DNA of 64,000 nt from Hofstenia miamia. Its lineage: Eukaryota; Xenacoelomorpha; Acoela. Positions 23,881 through 37,182 of this stretch are shown piece after piece. Below the pieces are notes generated by a model that was not told the DNA's origin, made no database searches, and worked only from the letters and a program-made list of their open reading frames with translations. The stretch lies in the NCBI GenBank assembly GCA_004352715.1, contig SCFE01000003.1, positions 1,403,859 to 1,467,858 of the forward strand, in the 5' to 3' direction. A program made the position numbers and the translations under genes. Position 1 is the first letter of the stretch; each line of letters opens with the position of its first letter.

Positions 23881-25842
23881 AACGCTTATTTTAAGCATGG
23901 GAGTATAACGATATTTTATTCATATATACGTATAGGTAAAAGAATGAATAAATACATATTCATTACTCCTGATTGGTCATTAAGCAACACTAGCTTATAA
24001 TAAAATGGCAATTTTTGCATACAGAATAGAAAGATCTTAATGAAAGATTTGTGAATGGACAATAAATTTCACAAATGAAGTGTCATGCTTCATTTGTATG
24101 AGAGATTCCAAAGCACCAGCTAAAATTAGGCTTTTGAATTCTCATTCAAATCGGCAATTTTGGCATTGTGTAACCAATACATCATTTTCGAAGTTGTCAA
24201 TTGCTTGTGGGATTGCTGAAGGAATATTATCTATCAGGAAACAAATCTTTTTAAACATAATTCAAGTATTAATACGTTTAATTGATGATGTTGAATATCC
24301 GCTATTACAAATTTTATTGCATTGTTTACTTCATGCGATTGGCTGGCTACAGTATTGAATTAAGTTAAGTGAAAATCATATGCGAAGAATATGTGAATAC
24401 AAAGCTCTGTTGTTGTTGATGGTAGTAGGGAACATTTTATGGTAATGCATATCTCGAAGTATATAGCCGCAAATAGATTTTCAAAAGATTCATCTCCCAC
24501 CAGAAAAGACACGGACCAAACTTAAACATTTGGAGTGAAAGAAGTTTATTTAATACATTACCAATAGTTTTATACTATTGGTCTCTGAATTTCTAAAATC
24601 AAACTTAATTTTATATAATGAAATTGGTGAGATTAATGCAATCGGTGCTTTTACGTTCAACATCGGTGCAGCTCAATTTTTTTGTCTGTGGATGACAAAA
24701 TGCTAAATCTGCCGCTGCAATATTGAAATCATTTAGGCAATAGTGTTCAGCCGGGTATCTTTAATATTAACGACTTGAAACAACCTATAATCCAATCAAG
24801 TTCTTTGATTACAGAGCATTCAAATGAATGGGGTCGGCTCATATGAGCATCTTTAGGATGTAAGCATCTTTTTTTGTTGAAACTGCATTCAAAACAGCAT
24901 CATTTGACTTACAGAATATGATATTAAAAATGCAAATCTGAAGATATCTTGAGTTAGATAAATATGCTTAACTTCCAATGCTAAATACAGTTAACATATA
25001 TTTAAGGAAAATCTTGATATAGTTATGTACAACAAACAAACATATGTGTTGTGCAATAAACTATTATTGCAGTATCGTGACGCCTCTAGTGCCTGTAACA
25101 TGTATTGCAAAATCTAAGTTTCACAACACACCATTTAGAATTTCATCTGTATTTGTATGCAATTGCCTATATTTGAAGTGCGGTTTGCACTAGCCATACT
25201 CATTAAGAACAATTAATAAATGTTATCCTGATAAAGTAATGGTTTTAGCATTAAAAGTTTATACGAACTTAAATATGAAGAAGCACAGCGAACATTTTAA
25301 GTTTAATGGCAATTCTAATTTAAATTTTGAGGCTCACTTAAACAGCCGATTTGTCAATGGCTCGTTTGTTCACATTGTGTATTATTTTTTAAAAAAAGTT
25401 TTTTGATAAGAGAGGTCATGATTAATTGACTAGAACACTATAAACAAATTTCAAAGGAAATAATCGTTTCTTGTGTGAATATATTACCGCCTAGCAATTT
25501 AAAAAAGTTTTAAATTCTGGATTGATGGCTGCGCTTTTCGAGAGCTTAGAATTAATAAATCCACTCTGAAAATATTCTTTTCTAAGTCTTGAATTGTTCC
25601 TGTTTTCGTGTGTCTCTTGCAGCGCTACTGTCGGGGACTTAGGGTATTTACTTTATAATTCACAAATCCTGGACTGTTGTTTATAGCGGACACATGGAGT
25701 GGACATGAAATACTAGTTAACATACTAATACTTTGCCATTTTAGTTATCCAGAAATAAAGTAATAATATTGATAGACCTAAAAAATGTGAAAATCAATAA
25801 GGAAATAAAAAATGCAAAAAATTAGCAAATGGCATTACCTAA
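23881..25842. other. Intergenic DNA downstream of UBE2Z, one uncharacterised frame
   Basis: A 92-codon plus-strand frame at 24080-24358 begins MSCFICMRDSKAPAKIR and ends in a hydrophobic stretch. It has no splice support and no motif I know, so chance is likely. The rest is AT-rich with frequent stops. Confidence 0.4.
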
Positions 25843-26454
25843 CTACGATGGATTTTCTTTTTGAAAACTTTCAACGCGTGCTTTTAGTTGCAACAATCGT
25901 TTTTTCAGACGATCAAAATTAAATTTCCCATGATTGTTGCTGAATGGATCCTAAAACGAAAGTGCAAATAAAACATAATTGACTTTCTAGCAGAGAACTG
26001 GAAACAATGGATTTAGGACACCTCTCTTTATTGCAGACATTAATCAATTAACTTGAAGTTTATCAAATGGTGGATTTGAATGGCTCATACGTAAAAGCTA
26101 TGCAAGAAATCTCAAATCACTACTAAACAAAATTCGGATAATTTAATTAGTCAAGTGAAGTGAAGCGTGTATGTGTCGCCAAGACATGACACATTTAAAC
26201 ACGAAAAACCCGCCACCTAACATGTTGTCAAAGAATTGGAGAAAGCATATCAAAAGAATAGAGAGGGTTGGAACTGCATAACTAATCGGAATAGTTGACA
26301 GCGTACTTTATAATATAAAAAAACTTACATTTAATGGTTGCAAATCCAATTCTTTCAGTTTTTCACAAGACTCAATATAAGCGTCGAAATAAGTGTCGAA
26401 TGAATTGATGTAAATTTCCCTAAAATAATATATGGATAATGCCATTTTATATAC

Positions 26455-26489
<35 letters not shown>

Positions 26490-28720
26490 AGCATGTTATT
26501 CAAATTATTTTATATTTAATGCAATCGGATTGCAGGCTGAATCATTGGCATCAGGCACTGGAAATTCGCACATACGGCGGTGTTAATTTCATTGTAAACA
26601 TGTGTAGAAAAATAATATTACATGTAACTGCTACCTGCGAAGTATTCATTATTCTTTCAAATGACAACCTGGTGAAATTGAGCAAATTAATTCGAGTCTT
26701 GTAAAGCCGCGTACCGTAGTGAAAATTGTGGGATGTATGTTCATACTATATAATTTTAATAGCAACCAAGCATAGAAAAGACAACTGTTCAAAGCGCATC
26801 TATAATAATCAAAACTCAACAATGTATTCAGAGCGGTGCCCTTCTTCTATATAAGGTTTTGTATGAAAGCCAAATTTAACCTCAATTAAAACTTTTGAGA
26901 AGTTCAACTAATGAATTGTAAATAAATGCATTAAAGCAAAGAGACAAACGAACAGCATTGGCCGAATTATATTTAATCAATTTCATTTTGAAAATGTCAA
27001 CCACTCTAACATGGCCTATTAAATGAACAATTGAAGAAGCGTATTCGACCTGGTGTTTTTCAAGCTTATTAAAAAAGGACTAGTATAAAATCTATGTAAA
27101 GACAACAAACTCAATTTACACAAAACGCTAACAAATTGTGAATAGTGAGATTGTTAGGGATAGGATAACAGAAATATTTAGTTTCAATATAATACAAACG
27201 GATATTTTTAAATAAGTGTCCAAAGTATACCTTTAAGCAGAAAAACTTTTAATGTGTAAAGAAAATTAAAATTTTTTACTGAAGTAACGATTATTTTCTA
27301 CATTTAAAAAATTATTATGCATTATACAATTAAGCTTTCTACAATTTGAGAGATACAATTCAATACTAAATTCATAATAAATATTATTTACCGTATTTCA
27401 TGTTGGATTGACTTTGTCTTATTAAGGCACTCTTCCATTGCTGCACAAACTGCGACCCTCAAAGTTTCATAACGCACAATATTGTTATACCTCTTTACAT
27501 CTCCAGGTATGCGCTCCTAGAATGAAAAAATTAATAGGCGTTGAGAAATACAGATTGCAGATAATTGATCACAGTAAATTAGATTCTAACACGAAAATTC
27601 TTGCGATTTCAGTTAAAACCTTGTCTCATTTTATCTATGGACTACATCGTTTGACAGTCAAATGAGTGGCCAAATGTATTTGTCCTACATAAATAATTTA
27701 TAAAATATTCGAATTTTATTATTAAGAACACCTGTTTGAAAATATATAAGGAAATGCATCAAAATGTCTATAACTAGTTCTGAGCTTGTCTATTATTTGA
27801 TTAAGTCAACAGTAGAAGTTAATGATCACATAAAAATCAACTTTAACAGTGTTGTTGTGGATAAAAGTTTGATTGCCACCGATATGCTTCACAATGAATC
27901 TATTAAACAAATTCCCTTTGTTATGAGATTAACAAACAATTTAAACAGATTAAATTTAGGTAAAAAGTGTACTGACGTCTTCGAATCCAGGTTCATTATG
28001 ATACGGTTTATCATTTAATAGAGATTGAATGGAAATAAGAACCGAGGATAATGACTGAGCAGCAGTCCACTGCGGTCCTGACCAGGTACTAAATATCAGT
28101 ATTATAAAACGAACTTACAAAAATCATACCCTAAAATTGACAAGCATACTTTACCACAGGCATAAAGATTAGGGTTAAAGCGAACCCGACCGGCATCAGT
28201 TGTAAGGAATTTAACTCGAGGAGGTTGGATTGGGTAGTCATATGGAAATTGGACTTTAAATTCAAAAAATCCACCCTCGTAGGGAGTGCAATCAGGTCCA
28301 AGTATCACAGCATGCACCTATTGAGATAATATACCGAATTAGACATTTCCAAAAATGTTACCGTCGAGAAATCACCATCTTGTGGGATAACAAAAATACC
28401 AGGAGGTGGACTGGAATAAAACATTTGAAAATCTCTGAAATGATCAGGTGTAACAAAGTAAAACGCCATATTTTTACCTTTTTACTCTCATGCGGCAAGC
28501 AACAGAGAGACTGTTATTAGTTGGAGCCGTATCCCAATTTTGCATCTCTTTGGGCATTGACGTGCTTGAACTTGCAGCATCATTAACAAAATCAAATGCC
28601 GCATCTATTTGATCAGAGAATATTTCTTCCGAATCACTATCTGACTCATTTTTTATATCGAGGTCTAATTATTTTATTTACATGTTATCTACAAGATCAA
28701 TACTTACCACTGTTTGCCAT
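25843..28720 (-). CDS. UBE2Z: Ubiquitin-conjugating enzyme E2 Z, complete eight-exon gene
   Basis: UBE2Z (USE1) is the E2 that takes ubiquitin or FAT10 from UBA6 by thioester transfer in the cytosol and nucleus. Coding exons on the minus strand are 28720-28708, 28664-28478, 28434-28362, 28317-28130, 28088-27977, 27516-27392, 26419-26329 and 25950-25843, with the stop at 25845-25843. All introns are GT-AG and the frame stays open across every junction, giving 298 codons. Human UBE2Z is 354 residues; the N-terminal extension is shorter here, acidic and serine-rich. Exon 3 encodes the [11 protein letters not shown] strand; exon 4 encodes [33 protein letters not shown] and the catalytic KVCLSILG (Cys149). 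Exon 5 encodes [20 protein letters not shown] and PYHNEPGFE; exons 6-8 encode the UBE2Z-specific extension ([15 protein letters not shown], final [15 protein letters not shown]). A second ATG just upstream of the chosen start is closed at once by TGA. Intron 6 contains a (TA)n microsatellite. No defect was seen; the gene is probably functional. Confidence 0.96.
26451..26491. repeat. (TACA)n/(TA)n microsatellite in UBE2Z intron 6
   Basis: The tract begins with TACATACATACA and passes into (AT)n. It lies in the largest-but-one intron of UBE2Z, about 30 bp upstream of exon 7 in the minus-strand sense, so length changes here approach the splice acceptor. Confidence 0.8.
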
Positions 28721-30216
28721 CACATGGTAATATTGCTGATTACTAAACAAAATTTGAAATAAAAATTAAGATTTTGTCAATAAATTTAATTATACTATTA
28801 TCATTTTCAAATATAAAAATAGAGAAATACTAGAAAATCTTTGATAAAAATATTTAAATTAGCAACCCTAGGTAAAAGTTTTATAAGATTGTGGAAATAA
28901 ATGCAAATGAATATTTCTAATCATATAAATCTAAGAAAAAATACATTTGGAAAAACTAAATATAATAGAAAATTAATGAAGAACGGATTCTTAAATTATT
29001 CAATATCGCTATGGAACAATTAGACTACAGCATAAGAAATGAAAAAATCATGGACTGTCATTGAAATGTTTATATGTAATGCAATTTTAGTACTAGGAAA
29101 ATTTAAAACCTGGGAAAGTTAATATGGGCTTTTTTAAGTTTTTTCAAGCGCACCAAAATAGTGTATCTCATAAGGTACAAACTGTAAAATTTGATGATAT
29201 TTGGAGGATTTTGCAATTTTGCGCCCTTACAAGTAAAAATGGGGGTAGCCAGCAGTTAAAATGGTAAATACACAAAAACCTTAAACAGTGGGGTTTAGAA
29301 GTAGAAGCAGCTTTTTAAAAACCCATTTTCAAAAATGAAAAAAATTTTTTACTTCACTCTAATAAGCAACAACACATATGACATAGGCTTTGTAGAGTTT
29401 TAATTTCAATATATTTGTTGTTGCGCAAGGAAAATGAAAAACACATTTTGAGATTTCTTCAAACTATTTTTCAAATCTTCCGTAAAACGAAATGCCATCC
29501 GAGACATATGAAAATTGTTTATCCTTAGAGTACTGGTGGGAATATTTTACAATTAGAAAACATAATTAGAGATGTCTTCCCAAAATATTTGCTGATGACA
29601 ATTTTGTTAGCCTGACAATCACTTGCGCACAAGACTTGGATAAGCAATTCTCTACATCGATTATAATAACAAGGAAAGAATGGTTCGAAGACAGACACTT
29701 GAGAAGTGCCACTTGTAGAATAGTAGAATATAATCCATTTACACATACTTTTTGAATCCTATCGGACAGGAAAATTTTCACAGTTGTGTCAGCAATAGAG
29801 TGGAGCAAAATCTAAGCATTCGAGGTATGTTGACTTTCACGCTTCAAGTCTATCATAGATATCAAATAAAGAAAGTGGCAGGACTGTTGTCTAGTAATAT
29901 ACTTACACAAAACACATACAAATTTTTGACAAGTTTTTCTTCCCTTTTTGAACAAGGAATAATAAAGGAGATACTCCAATCTGTAGACCATTCAGAGAAT
30001 TCAACAATAATTTTTAACGATTAAGAGCATTATGCTAAGGGATCTGCCAGAACACCTGGGCTACTTTTGGAAATGCAATAAAAATATCCTTAATTTACAT
30101 TAGAAATCATTCAACCTACTGAATCAAGCGAACACGGTAACTTCGTAGCTCAGGCTGTCCTTGGATACTACCATGAGGACGAAATGATCATTTTGACTGC
30201 AACAATATACTATTTA
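28721..30216. other. UBE2Z upstream region; no other gene recognised
   Basis: AT-rich DNA with frequent stops. Overlapping frames on both strands at 29525-30024 carry no known motif. The UBE2Z promoter should lie just right of 28720, but no TATA box or initiator could be distinguished in this composition. Confidence 0.4.
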
Positions 30217-30715
30217 CCGTATTTACCAGTGTATAAGCCGCATCCGTAGATAAGACGCACCCCGAGTTTGGGAGAAGATTTTTAGTAAAAAAAGTTTTTT
30301 GAGCAAAATAAGAATCCACAGCAGTGAATTATTGAAACATATTTATTTACATTATTCAGATATTTCTTACAACTTTGAAGTACAATTTTAAGTCCAATTC
30401 GTGTATTTAATAATTTAACAACTGTAACAAGTAAAGTACTGACGCATCTTCAATAATTATTAAGAGTTCATTTTATTTCTAAATACTTTAATATTGTTTT
30501 ATTTTAAATAAATTAATTGTTTGTCTTTTAAACAAGTATATTACTTTACTTCAATGTATATCACAGTAAGATCCCGTACTTTAGTTTACAATATATGTAC
30601 AAATTAGGTATCTTCGCGAGATGTTTTTCAAGTGTTTCCGAAGATAAGCCCGCATCCTCACTTTGGGAGCAATTTTTCGTGGAAAAATGTGCGGCTTATA
30701 CACGGATAACTACGG
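30217..30715. repeat. TA-flanked MITE, 499 bp
   Basis: The left end is CCGTATTTACCAGTGTATAA followed by GCCGCA; the reverse complement of the right end is CCGTAGTTATCCGTGTATAA followed by GCCGCA. TA dinucleotides flank both sides, as for Tc1/mariner-type insertion. The internal arms also share GATAAG..CGC and TTTGGGAG blocks, so the inverted repeats extend about 75 bp. The middle is AT-rich and non-coding. Confidence 0.75.
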
Positions 30716-30717
30716 TA

Positions 30718-31120
30718 TGAAAATACCGTCTGCCCACAAGCCACATTTGTGTGACATTAAAATTAATTCTTCTATCAATGGACATCAAACATTAGCAATA
30801 AACATGAGATCTGTTTTAGCCGCTTCAGCCTCGCGATTCAATTTTTAAGTCTTAAAATCAACCTGTTTAATTATCACTTAACATTTAAATAGCAGGTATC
30901 TATATCAATTGATGTTTTACTAGAAAACAGCGCGTATCATCAACGATAACATGGCTGTAATTAATTGATGTTTCTTACTAAATCCTTAACTGGCAACTGG
31001 TAGACTTATTGGATGTCAATTACATTGATCTGAAATACTATAAAAATGCATGGTGATAAATCAAATGGCACTCTATTACATCGTTTAAAGGTTAACAATT
31101 TTGCTAAAACAATAACTGTA
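30718..31120. other. AT-rich spacer, nothing recognised
   Basis: No frames or repeats of note were seen between the miniature element and the start of the 1.24-kb duplication. Confidence 0.4.
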
Positions 31121-33609
31121 TTTTTTGAATAGATTTTTATATACACAAATAATAATGTCTAGGGCTACACTGAATTGACCTGTTGGTCATGTAATACCAA
31201 CGTCAGTAAACTACAATTAACCCATTTTCCAATGACGCCACCAATATTCAAACCTAAATGGTTAACATGAAAACCCTAAAACTACAAAAAAAACTTAAAA
31301 ATTAAAGTTGTTTGTTTCCGATTTGAATCTGAAATTATATAAGATTAATCAATAACAATTTTTGATACAATTTTCAAAAACCACAAATAAAAAGCTACAT
31401 TTCCTGTGCATTTGAATAAATCGACAAGATTATTCTAACAATTGGTGCTGGAAATTTAATTGAATTCTGAAAGGTATATCAGCATACAGAAAATTAAACA
31501 TTTTCAAAATAAAATTATCTAGTTAACTCTGGGCAGGAACAAACAATATTGAAAATATAATACTAATTAAATGATACTAGATTTAAATGGAAACGTTATA
31601 ATTGAGGACTCCATTTTATTTAATATTAAACTGAATTTTGCAATTAATTTGGTAAAAACATATATTGAAACAGCTTTTGCTTCCTTCACATAATACATAG
31701 GCAAAATTACATTTAACTATAATAAAATAATCCTAAATGATACATGCAGAATATATTAAATGTGCATACAAATAGTTCGCATTGGGAATTCACATTAAAA
31801 GTACTAAAAATTCCAAGGAAAAAACTATGCAAAGTATAAAACCTTCATGCAATAGTAGATTACTTTAGAATATTACAATGATTAGACTTTTCCATAAGAA
31901 TAAATAAATATTCACTAAAATTCTAGAAATATATATTATCAAAGAAAGTAATTTATGAAAACCATTTCCATTAATAGAAAGGCTCACATAAAAGGAAATA
32001 ATAGAGAAATTATTCAATTAAAAATTATATTTAGTTGATAGCCAAAAATAAGTTTCTAATGACATCGACTACTTTTCAAGTGTGGCATATTAACATTTTA
32101 TTGTTTCATTTTACTTGTATGTGACGGGCTATTTTACATTACAACATTTTGTACAACTTGTCTGTTGAGAAACTCATACCTTTACAAAACCGTCTCAAAG
32201 TAAAATGCGAGCTTTTGATTTTGACAAGTTTTGCTTCTGATGGAATTTGCCATGTGGAGAAGAAATCAATAAAAGATAACATATAGTAAGTGATCAAGCT
32301 TCACGCATTTCACATTTTGGAACTTCCAATAATGGAGAAATTTCTTATTGAAAAACTACTGAAAGNTTTTTTGAATAGATTTTTATATACACAAATAATA
32401 ATGTCTAGGGCTACACTGAATTGACCTGTTGGTCATGTAATACCAACGTCAGTAAACTACAATTAACCCATTTTCCAATGACGCCACCAATATTCAAACC
32501 TAAATGGTTAACATGAAAACCCTAAAACTACAAAAAAAACTTAAAAATTAAAGTTGTTTGTATCCGATTTGAATCTGAAATTATATAAGATTAATCAATA
32601 ACAATTTTTGATACAATTTTCAAAAACCACAAATAAAAAGCTACATTTCCTGTGCATTTGAATAAATCGACAAGATTATTCTAACAATTGGTGCTGGACA
32701 TAATTGAATTCTGAAAGGTATATCAGCATACAGAAAATTAAACAATTTCAAAATAAAATTATCTAGTTAACTCTGGGCAGGAACAAACAATATTGAAAAT
32801 ATAATACTAATTAAATGATACTAGATTTAAATGGAAACGTTATAATTGAGGACTCCATTTTATTTAATATTAAACTGAATTTTGCAATTAATTTGGTAAA
32901 AACATATATTGAAACAGCTTTTGCTTCCTTCACATAATACATAGGCAAAATTACATTTAACTATAATAAAATAATCCTAAATGATACATGCAGAATATAT
33001 TAAATGTGCATACAAATAGTTCGCATTGGGAATTCACATTAAAAGTACTAAAAATTCCAAGGAAAAAACTATGCAAAGTATAAAACCTTCATGCAATAGT
33101 AGATTACTTTAGAATATTACAATGATTAGACTTTTCCATAAGAATAAATAAATATTCACTAAAATTCTAGAAATATATATTATCAAAGAAAGTAATTTAT
33201 GAAAACCATTTCCATTAATAGAAAGGCTCACATAAAAGGAAATAATAGAGAAATTATTCAATTAAAAATTATATTTAGTTGATAGCCAAAAATAAGTTTC
33301 TAATGACATCGACTACTTTTCAAGTGTGGCATATTAACATTTTATTGTTTCATTTTATTTGTATGTGACGGGCTATTTTACATTACAACATTTTGTACAA
33401 CTTGTCTGTTGAGAAACTCATACCTTTACAAAACCGTCTCAAAGTAAAATGCGAGCTTTTGATTTTGACAAGTTTTGCTTCTGATGGAATTTGCCATGTG
33501 GAGAAGAAATCAATAAAAGATAACATATAGTAAGTGATCAAGCTTCACGCATTTCACATTTTGGAACTTCCAATAATGGAGAAATTTCTTATTGAAAAAC
33601 TACTGAAAG
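31121..33609. repeat. 1.24-kb near-identical duplication around a single N
   Basis: 31121-32365 and 32367-33609 align end to end, separated by one N at 32366. Differences seen include GTTTCC versus GTATCC, GGAAATTTAATTG versus GGACATAATTG, CATTTTC versus CAATTTC and TTTTACTTG versus TTTTATTTG, so identity exceeds 99%. Two copies abutting exactly at an N with allelic-level divergence point to both haplotypes being placed in tandem by the assembler. The unit is AT-rich and has no recognised gene. Confidence 0.88.
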
Positions 33610-34225
33610 TCAATCAAAATCAGCAATGAGATTTTGCAAAAATGGGTAATATAGAAATATCTGAAAATTATCAATGCTTGCACTCATTGCTTAGAAGATT
33701 TCCTTAGTGAACACGTGAAAAATGCATGTCTTACTAAATTTTTGCAAAGATTGATTCATTTTTACTCATTGTCTAAATTTTCGTTATTAATATTTGAAAA
33801 CTGAAAGAAAATTAATAGGAACCACTATAGCAGTGTCAAAAGCACATTGTTCAGAAGTAAGTTGTAGTCTAAGTATATCAGAGTGGAATAGTGATGTAAG
33901 TGAGGAAATTAATCAAATGTAGATTTTCTGAAGAGTTGCAATATGTAGAGGAAATTAACAGAAATCAATATATTTAAGTAATTACTGTTTTTGAAAAATT
34001 CCAAATATTGCCTTTAAAGTTTTGACATCACAAACCTTCCTTAAAGCCCTTCAAATGTATCATAGATATTATAAAATCATTATATTGTGATGTACCATCA
34101 AGAAGTCTATCAAATTAATAATTTGTAAAATTACATTTATTCTAAATTTAGTTGTAACAAACAAAATTTAATCTGTTAAACATTTTGATGCTTAGTCAAC
34201 TCAAATTGACAGCAGAAATTTGAAT
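33610..34225. other. AT-rich spacer, nothing recognised
   Basis: No open frame, inverted repeat or tandem repeat of note was seen. Confidence 0.4.
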
Positions 34226-34459
34226 CAGGGTTTTTGAGTCAAGTTCAAGAAAATTCCAAATTTGATTGAGTTTTTTTATTCCAAGTTTTTTAAGGTAAAA
34301 AAAATTATTTGAATTGATAACAAAACTGAAATTTAAAATAATCAATGTTTTACAGTATTCTAAAGTAGATATTCAATTGAGTTCAAATTTGAATGCAATT
34401 GAGATTTAAATACTCATTTGAGTTCAAGTTTTTAGAATCCTGAGCACTCAAAAACCCTG
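34226..34459. repeat. MITE with perfect 14-bp inverted repeats
   Basis: The left end CAGGGTTTTTGAGTCAAG and the reverse complement of the right end CAGGGTTTTTGAGTGCTC share CAGGGTTTTTGAGT exactly. The CAGGG start suggests a hAT-type element, but the 8-bp flanks (ATTTGAAT and ACTGTGTA) do not match. The interior is a series of AAATTTGA / TTCAAATT-type inverted motifs. A fragment resembling this element (CCAGGGCTTTAAAATC and AT-rich continuation) occurs at about 37109-37165. Confidence 0.65.
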
Positions 34460-35040
34460 ACTGTGTAAGCTACCTGTTTTACATCAATGAAATTGCAATA
34501 CAAGTTAGTTAGGTTTGCAAAGTAAAAACCTGATTCATGAACTTAGAAAGACTCCAAAAGTCTGTGAAGCACATAGTTGAAAAAAAACAAGTAAGGAAAA
34601 GTACTGAACAGTTGGTTAATAGAAACCTCCTAATTTACTTATATTTAACTAAGTAATTAAATTCTCAATCTTTTTCTACTTGAAATTATATAGTTTACTT
34701 TTAACTATTTAAGAAATTACTTATTTGATATCTACTTGTTTTTTTAAGTTGATAATCATGGTGTGATTACTCATTTTATTATTGTATTTGCTAATTCTCA
34801 ATTTTTACAAGTATTTATTTGTGTTTAGATATACAAGTTAAAATCAAATTTATTTACTCTATTTTATTTTTCTTCTGTTATTTAAATTGAGATAGAGGCT
34901 AGAGTAAATACTTTAGACATCTGGGTTTAGTAATGCCACTGCTGAATTCCAAATGTTACAATTGATGTTGCATACTAAGGTCATCCTATAGTTAGGTTAA
35001 ATTGATATGAGTTATTATTCACTTGAACTATTATTCCCAT

Positions 35041-36192
35041 TCTAGCATCATCCAAAAGCAACTAAGCTGCTAGCGAGGAACAACGTCGAATGATTAACAT
35101 TAATTGATTGTAAAATTTAGTTATTGATCTTAGTTATTTTTGTAAGATGCAACTAAGCTTTAATATTGTTCAAATCAAGAAAACTTGTTAGCCGATCAAG
35201 ATATATTTGACAAATTAAATTGAGCGAAATAACGCTTACGTAGGTACAGCCATATTGGCAGACGAATCATTTGAAATTTAAAATCGGCAGGTACTTTTGT
35301 AGAAATTTTATAAATAGCATTGATTCAACCATAATTTTGATGAACAATAAATTCTTCGGAGTTTATTTAATTTTCATTCTACTATTATCTGGTTTGATTA
35401 TTTAATAAAATGTGCAGCTAGGCAAGTTGTGTTTAGTAGTGGCTGGAATCCACCACGGGATCGATTCTAGGGTCTTTGTGCCAGTCACGAAAGTGCACCT
35501 ATGTTACGGTTAGGAGTTTTTCGATTCTTGCCTAGTCTGACTATCGATCAATACATGTATGAAATAATCAATGCCTGAAACGACTGGATAGTCGACACTT
35601 AGGGATATATATATATATTCTTAAATGTAGGAGACTCGACTATAATTGACTTGATAAATGACCTTACATGTAATACTATTAAATGTAGGTATAGGAAACT
35701 GCAATCTTATTACTTAAATTAGTAAGCCCAAAGTTTTACCGTAATGGCTATTCTAATATTTTGTAAATGCAGTTAGTGTCAATGCCCGGTTGCTTTTACT
35801 AAATCAAAACAACAAACACTTTACAACTTTGAGTTTAAGTCAGTTACAACTTTACTTGAGTGCACACACCGAGCTAACGTAGGGTACACATAACTAATTC
35901 CAGTTGAGCTGAGGTGGTGCCATGGACTCAATCATTGGTTAAGAAGGAGAGGAGCTGTCTTGTGGAGATCAGCTTCGGGCAGGAGCCCATGGAAGAGCTG
36001 AAGAGGAAACGTCATACTGCTCTGTCACCTAAACAGTGATGGTTAATACTCAATTATTAAATTAACATAACTAGTTAATAAGAGAGGAAAGTCTGATGGT
36101 TCAACAAATTGGTAACACCTCACCCGCAGTTTACCAAGCATTCCTTAACAGTAATTAGACACAGTGTAATAAGCTAGGTGGAGGATGTTACA
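35041..36192 (+). mobile_element. Solo LTR, 1152 bp, CCAT target duplication
   Basis: The left end is TCTAGCATCATCC and the reverse complement of the right end is TGTAACATCCTCC, so the termini are TG/TC...CA with short inverted repeats. The tetranucleotide CCAT directly precedes (35037-35040) and follows (36193-36196). The left 490 bp are repeated at 58570-59050 with TGTAGCATCATCC at the start. AATAAA motifs near 35346 and 35404 could be polyadenylation signals. No internal region accompanies it, so it is best read as a solo LTR left by recombination between two LTRs. Confidence 0.85.
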
Positions 36193-36196
36193 CCAT

Positions 36197-37182
36197 TCAC
36201 ATATAAAGAAGTTAGTATAAATGTGTTCAAAAATTGGTTTACATTGTTTATATGTAGTGGTAATTATTCTTTGTAAATGAAAAGTTGTGAATACTAGACA
36301 GATCCAATGAAGAAGGAAATTATTCTATTCTTTACCTTCTTTGAATAATTAAATATTCTTCTTCTAAGCTTATGTGTAGCCATAGTTTGTTTCTTATTAA
36401 AAAGAACTTCTTACTTCAAACTGTTTTTGATTAAATAAACAATTTAAAATTTACTAAATTATCTTAATAATTTTACAGTGAACACTCATTGTTTGAGTTA
36501 GGGAACAAATCTTAAGTACAACTGTGTCTCTGGTCAAAAGACCATACAAAAATCTTATTCATTAATTTTCTTAATAAATTAGATAAACAGCAAATCCAGT
36601 AGAATTAGAATAACAAAGTAATCTAGCTGCTTTGTTACTGATCAATAACAAATGGAATGTTAAAAAAGTACACTAATGTAAAGTTTAGCACTAATACAGG
36701 AAATAGGATTAAAGATAACTTTAAGATGAGATTGCAAATATAACACACCAACCAACACAACCTGTGATAGGGTTCTCACTTTGTTTGTATTTCTACTTCT
36801 TGCAGTGGCCATTTTATGAGACAAGTCATCAATGAACACAATAGACAAAACCTTTATAGAGTAGCTTTCATATAAGAAATAGACAAGTCTGGAGCTGAGC
36901 CACCAAATTTTTTGCAACCGCAAAGACCATTGTAGTCATTAAGGTAAAAGGAATTATTCTATTGTCAAATGCCATTTTAAATGTGAAAGAGGGAATCACT
37001 CTATCTGGCAATCAATGCATGATAGCATTATTCAAGCAAAACCTCACAGAGGTATTTAGGTTTGGATGCTTGATATATTTGTGCAAAGATATCAAAAGAG
37101 TCAGAACCAGGGCTTTAAAATCAAATAAAAATTTTCAAATTTTCAACTCAAATTTTGTAAAATTCAAATTTTAAACCAAACC
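36197..37182. other. Spacer with unrecognised frames
   Basis: An 87-codon minus-strand frame (36660-36923) and a 70-codon plus-strand frame (36962-37174) have no recognisable motif. Sequence at 37109-37165 resembles the miniature element at 34226. CpG becomes very rare towards the right, foreshadowing the gypsy block. Confidence 0.4.

Noticed and set aside
27764-28018. 84-codon plus-strand frame overlapping UBE2Z intron 5 and exon 5
   Set aside because: It lies antisense to a verified exon and its adjoining intron and has no motif.
35455-35475. GGGATCGATTC read as a tRNA B-box, suggesting a tRNA gene or SINE
   Set aside because: No convincing A-box at the right distance and no cloverleaf; the sequence lies well inside an LTR with defined ends and target duplications.
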